Origin: Bacillota bacterium
GTDB lineage: Bacteria; Bacillota; Tb-RUG-66
Direction: 5' to 3'
Length of the DNA stretch: 7,089 bases
Assembly: GCA_016288255.1 (NCBI GenBank)
Contig: JAEEYS010000069.1
Coordinates: 1 to 7,089, forward strand
The stretch's first letter is position 1. Each line of letters starts with the position of its first letter. Position numbers and translations under genes: made by a program. The notes beneath the pieces were generated by a model. It made no database searches, had not been told where the DNA came from, and saw only the letters and a program-made list of their open reading frames with translations. This document shows, piece after piece, positions 1-5,501 of the stretch.

Positions 1-1
1 A

Positions 2-295
2 GGGATAGACATCCGAACCGGTTACGGCGCAAAAATATGGGCGGCAGATGACGGCGTTGTGGTCAAAGCAGGTTACAGCGGCGGATACGGCAACTACGTG
101 ATCATCGATCACGGCAACGGCTATAAGACCCATTACGCGCATAACTCCAAACTGTTGGTTTCTGTGGGACAGAAAGTTTCCAAAGGAGATCCGATTGCTT
201 ATTCCGGCAGGACCGGCAGGGTTTCCGGCGCGCATTTACACTTTGAGATTTCCAAAAACGGAAGTTTTGTCAATCCGATGAATTACTTTAGATAA
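2..295 (+). CDS. M23-family (LytM-type) peptidoglycan endopeptidase, C-terminal part
   Basis: This is the C-terminal 97 residues of a zinc metallo-endopeptidase that cuts peptide cross-links in peptidoglycan. The 5' part lies outside the window; the reading frame is open from base 2. Visible residues begin GIDIRTG, which fits the HxGxD zinc motif: Asp3 would be a zinc ligand and the preceding His falls just off the edge. HYAH (His46) and the HLH motif (His77, His79) supply the remaining catalytic and zinc-binding histidines, and the glycine-rich strands of the M23 beta core are intact between them. The domain ends about 15 residues after HLH, so the M23 domain is C-terminal, the usual order in exported hydrolases carrying N-terminal coiled-coil, LysM or SH3 parts. 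Such enzymes are classical WalR targets, which makes its position near walRK suggestive, but its promoter is not visible. Family assignment is secure; full length and export signal are unknown. Confidence 0.93.
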   Translation, partial: GIDIRTGYGAKIWAADDGVVVKAGYSGGYGNYVIIDHGNGYKTHYAHNSKLLVSVGQKVSKGDPIAYSGRTGRVSGAHLHFEISKNGSFVNPMNYFR

Positions 296-299
296 ATCC

Positions 300-328
300 A
301 AAAAAGCAGCGAATCCGCTGCTTTTTTT
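300..328 (+). terminator. Intrinsic terminator after the M23 gene
   Basis: A perfect hairpin begins 5 bases after the stop codon. GCAGCG (306-311) pairs with CGCTGC (316-321) around the loop AATC. The stem is extended by A-T pairs (300-305 with 322-327) and the 3' arm runs into seven T residues. It should end the hydrolase transcript and separate it from the fmdB-like gene. Confidence 0.9.
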
Positions 329-401
329 CTTTGTACGAAGAAAAAAACAAAGAAGAAACGAGAAAAGAAAACGGTCAAAAGGGGGAAAACCGGGAAAGGT
401 C

Positions 402-431
402 TTGAAATAAGACTTCTGTTTTTGATAAGAT
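402..431 (+). promoter_or_regulatory. Candidate housekeeping promoter for the FmdB-like gene
   Basis: TTGAAA (402-407) is followed after 18 bases by TAAGAT (426-431), with a TG one base before the -10 (extended -10, TGNTAAGAT). This would place the transcription start near 438, leaving a leader of about 47 bases. The rest of the 296-484 spacer is a purine-rich stretch with no other feature I can support. Identified by eye only. Confidence 0.45.
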
Positions 432-484
432 GAAAGAATAGCAGAGTATTTTATCAACTTGGCTGATGCAAAGGAGACTTTATT

Positions 485-697
485 ATGGCTGTAATTGATT
501 ATAAATGCAAAGATTGCGGAGAATCGTTTTTTAAGATCGTCAATTCTCAAGCGGAAAGAGACAGTGTAGTTTGCCCCAAATGCGGCGGCAAAGAGATCAA
601 GCAGGTCTTTGGCGGCACGGCGTATATCACCGCAGGGAAAAAAGGCGGCGCCTCCTGCGGCGGACATTGCGGTTCTTGTGGCAGTCAATGCCATTGA
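485..697 (+). CDS. FmdB-type zinc ribbon protein with Cys-rich tail
   Basis: A 70-residue protein with the signature of the FmdB/putative regulatory zinc ribbon family: an N-terminal YKCxDCG segment and two CxxC knuckles (Cys8/Cys11 and Cys30/Cys33) that should hold one zinc ion. The spacing between knuckles and the F-x-K/R segment between them are typical. After the ribbon, the last 13 residues are unusually rich in metal-type ligands (Cys58, His61, Cys62, Cys65, Cys69, His70) in a Gly/Ser background. The ATG at 485 follows AAGGAG (471-476) with an 8-base gap, so the start is well supported. The family is widespread and its biochemical role is mostly undefined; the name comes from a gene near formamidase and does not prove regulation. 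It is the first gene after the terminator at 328 and probably begins a transcription unit. No signal peptide is visible, so it is likely cytoplasmic. Confidence 0.85.
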   Translation: MAVIDYKCKDCGESFFKIVNSQAERDSVVCPKCGGKEIKQVFGGTAYITAGKKGGASCGGHCGSCGSQCH

Positions 698-735
698 TGG
701 AGAGAACTACCAAGGAAACCCGAAAACGATCCTAG

Positions 736-741
736 TATAAT
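736..741 (+). promoter_or_regulatory. Perfect -10 hexamer just upstream of the metallopeptidase-like gene
   Basis: A consensus TATAAT sits 17 bases ahead of the ATG at 759. There is no good -35 at the right distance (713-718 reads AGGAAA) and no TG extension, so promoter activity is uncertain. If used, transcription would start near 748 and give a leader of only about 11 bases, just containing the GGTGAGG Shine-Dalgarno-like sequence. Confidence 0.3.
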
Positions 742-758
742 GAGACTGGGTGAGGAAA

Positions 759-1634
759 ATGAAGCAAAACAAAAGTTTTTTCGGGGGAAAAGACGCCTTA
801 AAAAAGCAGAAAAACAAAACAGAGCGCAAAAACGGACAGAGAAGAAACAAAACAAAGAAAAGATGCGTTTGGATCGGTTTGATCTGTGGAGGCTTGCTGC
901 TACTTTTATTTGGCGGCGGCCGTTACACTTCCTTGGAAGATTGGAAATGGCAGAAATGGTATGGTTATGAAAAAGAAGAAACGGCGTTTTTTTGCTTTTA
1001 CAGCAAAGGAGAAAAAAAGGAAACCTTAAACGGGATCCAAAAGCAGTGTGAAAGAGTAAAACAGGCGCTGGACGGCTTTTTCTCCTGTGAAGAAAAAAAG
1101 AAGATCCCTATTTTGTTCTTTCGGGAAGAAAAAGAGATGGATCGGGTCATGGGGCTGAAGCAGGGCACGCGGGCCATGGGCGTTTATGTCCGCGGAAAGA
1201 TCGGGATCCTGCTGCCGGATTCTTTTACCAAAGAAAATAAAAAGGAGTTTTATACCACACTGCTCCATGAAATGAGTCACTGCTATTTGGAGCGGGCCTG
1301 CCCCAAAAAGTGTCCTTCCTGGTTTCAGGAGGGGCTGGCGCTTTACCTGGAAGAAAGTTTGGCGGGGAATATTTGGGAAGGGACCGTTAGCGGAAAAGGG
1401 GAGCAGTGGGATTTTACGAGCTGGAAAAGCTCCTTTTCTGATCGGGACAAAGAGAGCAGCTATACGCTGGCCTATCGGCTGATGAAAGGGATGGAAACCC
1501 GTTTCGGGTCGTGTTTTATAAAGGACCTGACGGAAAAAATAAAAGAAGGAAACGACGTGGAGACCGCTTTTTACAGACTGACCGGGAAAAAATTGGTATC
1601 CTTTTACCGGGAAACGATAAAAAGACGGGTGTAA
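759..1634 (+). CDS. Membrane-anchored gluzincin-like metallopeptidase (Peptidase_MA-like)
   Basis: A 291-residue protein predicted to be anchored by one N-terminal helix with the enzyme domain outside the cell. In numbering from the ATG, the first ~35 residues are extremely basic (many Lys/Arg), then comes a hydrophobic segment (~36-54, with LLLLLFGGG), which by the positive-inside rule puts the rest outside. The catalytic signature is HEMSH at 170-174, with Glu191 in WFQEGLALYLEE 17 residues later as the probable third zinc ligand. HExxH followed by a W-x-x-E-G-L-A-x-Y-L segment is the hallmark of the Peptidase_MA_2/M1-like gluzincin group. Substrate is unknown; a cell-surface or wall-associated protein is an inference. 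I prefer ATG 759 over GTG 750 because GGTGAGG precedes the ATG and nothing Shine-Dalgarno-like precedes the GTG. The start remains uncertain. It ends 48 bases before walR, so co-transcription is plausible. Confidence 0.8.
   Translation: MKQNKSFFGGKDALKKQKNKTERKNGQRRNKTKKRCVWIGLICGGLLLLLFGGGRYTSLEDWKWQKWYGYEKEETAFFCFYSKGEKKETLNGIQKQCERVKQALDGFFSCEEKKKIPILFFREEKEMDRVMGLKQGTRAMGVYVRGKIGILLPDSFTKENKKEFYTTLLHEMSHCYLERACPKKCPSWFQEGLALYLEESLAGNIWEGTVSGKGEQWDFTSWKSSFSDRDKESSYTLAYRLMKGMETRFGSCFIKDLTEKIKEGNDVETAFYRLTGKKLVSFYRETIKRRV
1593..1621 (+). promoter_or_regulatory. Weak candidate promoter for walR inside the end of the upstream gene
   Basis: TTGGTA (1593-1598) and GATAAA (1616-1621), each 4 of 6 to consensus, are separated by the ideal 17 bases. 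It would allow walRK to be transcribed independently of the metallopeptidase gene. It lies in coding sequence and could be chance. Confidence 0.22.
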
Positions 1635-1682
1635 GAAAAGAAAAGGGCAGATGCCGGAATTTTGAGAGAAGGAGTGTCAAAC

Positions 1683-2372
1683 TTGAATCGAATTTTAATC
1701 GTAGAAGACGAACGACCGATCGCGGATATCATTGCGTTTCATTTAAAGCGGGAAGGGTATGAAACGGAGATCGCTTCCACCGGGACTATGGGCTTGGAAA
1801 TGGGACTTGACCAGAAATGGGATCTGATCTTATTGGACATCATGCTTCCGGGCATGGACGGATTCCAGGTCTTAAGAAAGCTAAGAGAAAAAATAACCAC
1901 GCCGGTCTTGATGTTAACGGCCAAAGAAGAAGAAGTGGACAAGATCTTGGGCTTGGAATTGGGGGCGGATGACTATATCACAAAACCTTTCAGCAATCGG
2001 GAGCTGGTCGCGCGGATCAAATCCAATCTAAGACGGGTCAATGTGCTGGACAAGGCGGATGACAGCAGAAAAAACAGGATCGTTATCGAAGATCTGACGG
2101 TGGATTTTGATCAGTATCAGGTGTATAAGAAAGATCAAAATGTGGAATTGACCTTAAGAGAATTTGAGCTTTTAAAATATTTGATCCAAAACAAGGGGCA
2201 GATCTTATCCAGAGAAGCGCTTTTAAAAGAAGTTTGGGACTATGAATATTACGGAGATATCCGCACGGTGGACGTAACGGTCAGAAGACTGCGGGAAAAA
2301 ATCGAGGAGGAACCGGCAAACCCCAGGTTCATTATGACGAAACGAGGCGTAGGGTATTATTTTAACTATTGA
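1683..2372 (+). CDS. walR: Response regulator WalR (YycF/VicR)
   Basis: OmpR/PhoB-family DNA-binding response regulator of the essential cell-wall homeostasis system. Numbered from the TTG start it has 229 residues, close to the ~230-235 usual for WalR. The receiver domain (1 to ~118) has the acidic pocket Glu8/Asp9, the phospho-acceptor Asp52 in LLDIMLPGMDG, Thr79 and Lys101 (KPF). The winged-helix domain (~132-228) contains LTLREFELL, VWDYEYYGDIRTVDVTV and RRLREKIE, the last two being highly characteristic of WalR recognition helices, which bind TGTWAH-N5-TGTWAH direct repeats. The start was chosen as TTG at 1683 because GAAGGAG (1668-1674) lies 8 bases upstream and the protein then begins MNRILIVEDE as in homologues; an upstream in-frame TTG at 1662 would add seven unsupported residues. 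walK follows after 43 bases in the same operon. Confidence 0.93.
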   Translation: MNRILIVEDERPIADIIAFHLKREGYETEIASTGTMGLEMGLDQKWDLILLDIMLPGMDGFQVLRKLREKITTPVLMLTAKEEEVDKILGLELGADDYITKPFSNRELVARIKSNLRRVNVLDKADDSRKNRIVIEDLTVDFDQYQVYKKDQNVELTLREFELLKYLIQNKGQILSREALLKEVWDYEYYGDIRTVDVTVRRLREKIEEEPANPRFIMTKRGVGYYFNY

Positions 2373-2415
2373 TTGGAAAGAGAAGATTTTTGCGGGAAAT
2401 TGAGGGAATCGGCTT

Positions 2416-4209
2416 ATGTATAAAAGTTTACAATGGAAAATCGTAACCATCTTTTTTCTTTTGACCTTGATCGCCATGGAATTTGTGGGTATTTTTTTGA
2501 TCAAGAATCTGGAGACCTATTATAAGACCAGCTTTGAAGATACCATCAATGCCCAGGCAAGCTTACTCAGCTGGTCCATCGAGCCTTATATGAAAGAAGA
2601 TACCATCAGTTCCGTGGAAGAATTGGCCAGAAATTTTACCGGTCAGAGCACGGATATCAAGATCATTGCCATTTTGGACAAAGAAGGGCAGTTGATCGCC
2701 AATTCCAGAAACCTGCAGGACGAAGGAGAAGAGCTGGAAAGCTATGAATATCAAAATGAAGTGGTCATGGCTTTATCCGGACAGGTGGGAAGCAGGACTG
2801 AGGTGGACAGCCGTTCCGGAGAGACCTTTGAACACTATGCCTACCCCATTGAAGACAGCAAAACGGGGGATATTTTAGGCGCGGTCTATTTAAAAGCCAG
2901 CTTGCAAAACACGTATGAGATCTTAAACAGCATCCAGCATATCATTTATAACGCCACGGCGATCGCTATTTTGCTGACGGTCTTTTTGGCGTTCGTTCTG
3001 GCAAGGACCATTACCAAACCGATCAGAGAAGTCACCGCAAAAGCCGAAAGCTTGGCAAAAGGGGATTACGAGCAAAAGATCGAAGTAAAATCCAAAGACG
3101 AGATCGGACAGCTGGCGGAAATGTTCAACCATTTGACAGGCCGCTTGAAAGAAACGTTGTCGGAGATCACCAATGAAAAAAACAAAATGCAGGCGGTTTT
3201 TGATTATATGGTAGACGGCGTTTTGGCGTTCAATCTAAAAGGGGAGCTGATCTTATACAACCAGGCTGCCGTCAAAATGCTGGACATGACGGAAGAAGAC
3301 GTGCGAAACGTAAGAGAATTGGATTTTCTGAACGGAGAATTGAAAGAGTCTATTTTAGAAGTATTAAAAGGCAAAAGCGAATCCCACAGAGAAGCCATTA
3401 TGAAAAAAGGAGAAAATCAGTTCTTTAAAGTCACAATCGAGTCTTTTAAAGACGAAAACGGCGATACCACCGGGATCGTAGCGGTATTGAACGATGTAAC
3501 GGAACAGGAAAAACTGCAGAAAATGCAGAAAGAATTCGTTGCCAACGTATCTCATGAGTTGAGGACCCCTCTTACTGTGGTCAGAAGCTATGTGGAAACC
3601 ATTTTGGAGGGGGATATCGACAAAGAAACGGAAGGCCATTTCTTAAAAGTCGTGGACAGTGAAGCGACGCGCATGACCTCGCTGGTAAAAGATCTTTTGG
3701 AATTATCCAATTTGGATTACCAGGAAACCAAATGGAAGAAGACCATCTTTGATCTGGGAGAATTGATGCCTTTGGTGCAGGATAAAATGCGGGTGGAAGC
3801 AAAAGCGAAAAGCCAGGAATTTGTCGTATCCTGGGAAGAAGAGCCTCTTTGGGTGTTCGGGGATCGGGAACGGATCGAGCAGGTGATCTTGAATATTATT
3901 TCCAACGCAGTAAAATATACCCAGGAAGGCGGTAAAATCGAGGTCAACGCCTACGAAGAAAACAGCGATATCATCGTAACGGTAAAAGACAACGGGATCG
4001 GTATCCCGAAAGAAGACTTAAACCGGATCTTTGAACGGTTTTATCGGGTGGACAAAGCCCGCTCCAGAGAAATGGGCGGCACGGGGCTGGGTCTTTCCAT
4101 TGCCAAACAGATCATAGAAGCGCATATGGGCACGATCAAGATCGATTCGGAAGGCTTGGGCCAAGGTTCTATCGTGACCATTATGCTGCCAAGAGAAAAT
4201 CCGCTGTGA
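2416..4209 (+). CDS. walK: Sensor histidine kinase WalK (YycG/VicK)
   Basis: A 597-residue membrane sensor kinase with the complete WalK architecture: TM1 (~9-29), an extracellular Cache/PAS-like domain of about 145 residues (~30-176), TM2 (~178-196), HAMP (~196-248), a cytoplasmic PAS domain with PAC-type end (~256-365), HisKA (~370-436) and HATPase_c (~478-593). Key residues are present: His380 in SHELRTP (phosphorylation site), the N-box with Asn493/Asn497, the DNGIGI G1 box (525-530), the FERF F-box (539-542) and the GGTGLGL G2 box (554-560). It therefore appears catalytically intact. Length is close to the ~605-610 residues of Bacillus/Staphylococcus WalK; streptococcal forms lack the long extracellular domain. 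In studied species WalK monitors cell-wall/lipid II state at the septum and is modulated by the YycH/YycI membrane helices encoded downstream here. The ATG follows GAGGG (2402-2406) with a 9-base gap. Confidence 0.94.
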   Translation: MYKSLQWKIVTIFFLLTLIAMEFVGIFLIKNLETYYKTSFEDTINAQASLLSWSIEPYMKEDTISSVEELARNFTGQSTDIKIIAILDKEGQLIANSRNLQDEGEELESYEYQNEVVMALSGQVGSRTEVDSRSGETFEHYAYPIEDSKTGDILGAVYLKASLQNTYEILNSIQHIIYNATAIAILLTVFLAFVLARTITKPIREVTAKAESLAKGDYEQKIEVKSKDEIGQLAEMFNHLTGRLKETLSEITNEKNKMQAVFDYMVDGVLAFNLKGELILYNQAAVKMLDMTEEDVRNVRELDFLNGELKESILEVLKGKSESHREAIMKKGENQFFKVTIESFKDENGDTTGIVAVLNDVTEQEKLQKMQKEFVANVSHELRTPLTVVRSYVETILEGDIDKETEGHFLKVVDSEATRMTSLVKDLLELSNLDYQETKWKKTIFDLGELMPLVQDKMRVEAKAKSQEFVVSWEEEPLWVFGDRERIEQVILNIISNAVKYTQEGGKIEVNAYEENSDIIVTVKDNGIGIPKEDLNRIFERFYRVDKARSREMGGTGLGLSIAKQIIEAHMGTIKIDSEGLGQGSIVTIMLPRENPL

Positions 4210-4264
4210 TCAAGAGGATGATAAAAAGTATAAAAGTGACAAAAGTCATGAAATAAAAAGAGTT

Positions 4265-4290
4265 GGAAACTTTTATCCTTTTGCTTCGTC
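4265..4290 (+). promoter_or_regulatory. Candidate ECF-sigma promoter (GGAAAC-N16-CGTC) for the lipoprotein gene
   Basis: GGAAAC (4265-4270) is followed after exactly 16 bases by CGTC (4287-4290). The spacer begins TTTT. An AAC-type -35, a T-rich spacer start, 16-17 base spacing and a CGTC/CGTA -10 are the features of extracytoplasmic-function sigma promoters such as the Bacillus SigW/SigX/SigM classes. No convincing housekeeping promoter is present in 4210-4368. The start point would be near 4297, giving a ~70-base leader. Confidence 0.5.
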
Positions 4291-4368
4291 TATTAAGAAG
4301 AAACACAAAATACATACAAAAACAGATAGATCACACAAGATACAAACGAAACAAAAGGAGGAATAAAA

Positions 4369-4857
4369 ATGAAAAAGATATTAGTCGTATTATTGGGGAT
4401 CGTCATGATCTTCTCTTTGGCGGCATGCCAGAAAGATGACGGAGGAAAGGATCAGATCGCCAATCCGTGGCAGGATTTTGAAACTTTAGACAAGGCGGAA
4501 GAAACAGCAGGGTTTAAGCTTGACGCGCCGGCGGAGCTAACGGGATATCCGAACAAGCACATACAAGCGATAAAAGAAGAAATGATCCAGATCTTCTATG
4601 AAGCGGAAGCAGAGGGGGAAAACGTAGATACCGTTTTGATCCGCAAAGGAAAAGGCAGCGAAGACATCAGCGGCGATTACAACGAATATAAAGAAACAGA
4701 AGAAGCGGAAGTCAATGGCAACAAAGTGACTGTAAAAGGGAACGAAGGGAAAGTTTCTTTGGCGATCTGGACGGAAGGGGACTACAGCTATTCGGTATCC
4801 GTTTCCGGCGGAGCGGAAAAAGAAACGGTGCTCTCTATCGTAGAAGCGGTGAAATAA
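4369..4857 (+). CDS. Exported lipoprotein, DUF4367-like, function unknown
   Basis: A 162-residue precursor with a type II signal peptide: MKK, a hydrophobic core and the lipobox LAAC, so Cys20 should be lipidated and the mature ~143 residues held on the outer face of the membrane. The mature part is acidic/lysine-rich and begins with a short polar linker, then NPWxDFETLDKAEETAGF, GSEDISGDYNEYKE, KGNEGKVSLAIWTEG and YSYSVSV. These segments look like clostridial lipoproteins and the extracytoplasmic DUF4367-type domain found at the C-terminus of some anti-sigma/stress proteins; this link is from memory and only moderately certain. The ATG has a near-perfect AAAGGAGG (4354-4361) 7 bases upstream. 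It is bounded by its own candidate ECF promoter and a strong terminator, so it is probably regulated separately from walRK. No enzyme motif is visible. Confidence 0.8.
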   Translation: MKKILVVLLGIVMIFSLAACQKDDGGKDQIANPWQDFETLDKAEETAGFKLDAPAELTGYPNKHIQAIKEEMIQIFYEAEAEGENVDTVLIRKGKGSEDISGDYNEYKETEEAEVNGNKVTVKGNEGKVSLAIWTEGDYSYSVSVSGGAEKETVLSIVEAVK

Positions 4858-4869
4858 AACAAAGCAAGG

Positions 4870-4918
4870 AAAAACTCTTTTTTGAAAGGACATATCCCTT
4901 TGAAAAAAGAGTTTTTTT
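4870..4918 (+). terminator. Strong intrinsic terminator after the lipoprotein gene
   Basis: Fourteen bases (4870-4883) pair perfectly with 4903-4916. Beyond a single G-G mismatch (4884/4902), AAAGG (4885-4889) pairs with CCTTT (4897-4901) around a 7-base loop. The 3' arm ends in seven T residues. The A/T-rich outer stem also yields a T run on the minus strand, so it could act in both directions, although no minus-strand gene faces it. It separates the walRK side from the Ig-like/yycHI operon. Confidence 0.92.
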
Positions 4919-4974
4919 GAGCAGAAGGGAAAATCCTTTAAAAAAAGAAAGAAGATAGGGGGAAAGAGAAAAAC

Positions 4975-5013
4975 TGTAAAGGAAACGTAAAAAGTTTGTA
5001 ATACTCTTGTAAT
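4975..5013 (+). promoter_or_regulatory. Tandem WalR boxes: four half-sites at 11-bp spacing
   Basis: TGTAAA (4975), CGTAAA (4986), TGTAAT (4997) and TGTAAT (5008) start exactly 11 bases apart, each pair separated by 5 bases. The published WalR site is TGTWAH-N5-TGTWAH; three of four half-sites match fully and the second differs only in its first base. The downstream pair is a perfect box and overlaps the -35 region of the promoter at 5007-5036. Activation by WalR is the likely outcome, but repression is possible because the last half-site covers the -35. Confidence 0.68.
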
Positions 5014-5036
5014 ATTCATCCGATATAATATATAAT
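5007..5036 (+). promoter_or_regulatory. Promoter for the Ig-like/yycH/yycI operon
   Basis: A consensus -10 TATAAT (5031-5036) has the degenerate -35 TTGTAA (5007-5012) 18 bases upstream. A second TATAAT lies at 5024-5029 but lacks a spaced -35. The transcription start would be near 5043 with a ~31-base leader. A weak -35 overlapped by activator half-sites is the arrangement expected of an OmpR-family-activated promoter. Confidence 0.6.
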
Positions 5037-5073
5037 AGAAACAATAGATGAAAGCGCAAAAGAGGGATGTTTT

Positions 5074-5490
5074 ATGAAAAGAAAATGGATAGCGCTTCTT
5101 TTAATCATAGCGATCATAGGGACTTTTAGCGTAACCGCTTTTGGGAAAAGTCAATTGACAGTGATCTCCCCGAAAGAAAAGGTGATCTGCGCTATTTCCA
5201 ATGAGATATTGGTCAAAGGGCATGCGCCGGTCAACTCAGAAGTGACCATTCTTTTAAACAACAATAGAATCAGAACGCTCAAAATAGGCAATACGGGGAT
5301 CTATGCCCAGGTGATCAAGCTAAAAGAAGGGAAAAACATCCTGACCGTGAAATCGGGAAAAGAAAAGATCACGAAAGAATTGACCTTTCAACGCAAAAAA
5401 ATCGCAGTGGAAAAAACAGGCACTACCGCATCCTCAGAGGAAGGTTTATTCAGCAAAATGATCGGCAAGATCATGGGAATCTTTAATTAG
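5074..5490 (+). CDS. Small exported Ig-fold-like protein, function unknown
   Basis: A 138-residue protein that I do not recognise as a named gene. MKRK plus a hydrophobic stretch (~5-23) ending in TAFG-KS looks like a signal peptide (possible cleavage after Gly24) or an uncleaved anchor. Residues ~27-107 alternate short beta-type segments with turns (LTVISPKEKV, EILVKGHAPVNSEVTILLNN, YAQVIKLKEGKNILTVKS, ITKELTF), the pattern of a single bacterial Ig-like/glucodextranase B-type domain. After a Ser/Thr-rich linker (~114-122) the protein ends in a helix-prone amphipathic segment, GLFSKMIGKIMGIFN. It is the first gene after the tandem WalR boxes; its stop codon overlaps the yycH Shine-Dalgarno site, so it is surely co-transcribed with yycH. 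An extracellular partner or adaptor in Wal signalling is inferred from position only. The ATG has GAGGG 6-7 bases upstream. Confidence 0.8.
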   Translation: MKRKWIALLLIIAIIGTFSVTAFGKSQLTVISPKEKVICAISNEILVKGHAPVNSEVTILLNNNRIRTLKIGNTGIYAQVIKLKEGKNILTVKSGKEKITKELTFQRKKIAVEKTGTTASSEEGLFSKMIGKIMGIFN

Positions 5491-5501
5491 GGGATAAGAC
5501 A

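Noticed and set aside
236..694. Minus-strand open frame of 152 residues over the M23 end and the FmdB-like gene
   Set aside because: It is antisense to two well-supported genes and a terminator, has Phe/Lys-rich low-complexity composition, no ribosome site and no domain; it is a shadow of purine-rich coding strands.
740..970. Overlapping plus-strand frame starting at ATG 740
   Set aside because: Its ATG overlaps the TATAAT, it has no ribosome site, and the neighbouring frame carries the membrane helix and HExxH motif.
1581..1614. Direct repeat of ACCGGGAAA (1581-1589 and 1606-1614) before walR
   Set aside because: Both copies lie in coding sequence, the spacing is 25 bases and it matches no WalR half-site; probably chance in a purine-rich gene.
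1511..1762. Plus-strand frame bridging the peptidase end and the walR start
   Set aside because: Basic low-complexity translation overlapping two strong genes in another frame, with no ribosome site or domain.
4255..4276. Possible terminator hairpin after walK (AAAAG...CTTTT)
   Set aside because: The stem is only about five A/T-rich pairs with a bulge and a broken T run; the same bases are better explained as the ECF-type -35 region.
4537..5019. Minus-strand open frame of 160 residues over the lipoprotein gene and terminator
   Set aside because: Very Phe-rich translation of the complement of a purine-rich gene, crosses the terminator hairpin and the WalR boxes, and shows no family features.
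5048..5077. Nine-codon upstream frame (MKAQKRDVL) whose TGA overlaps the ATG at 5074
   Set aside because: The ATGA overlap is attractive, but there is no Shine-Dalgarno site before it and the predicted transcript would start only about 5 bases upstream; most likely chance.
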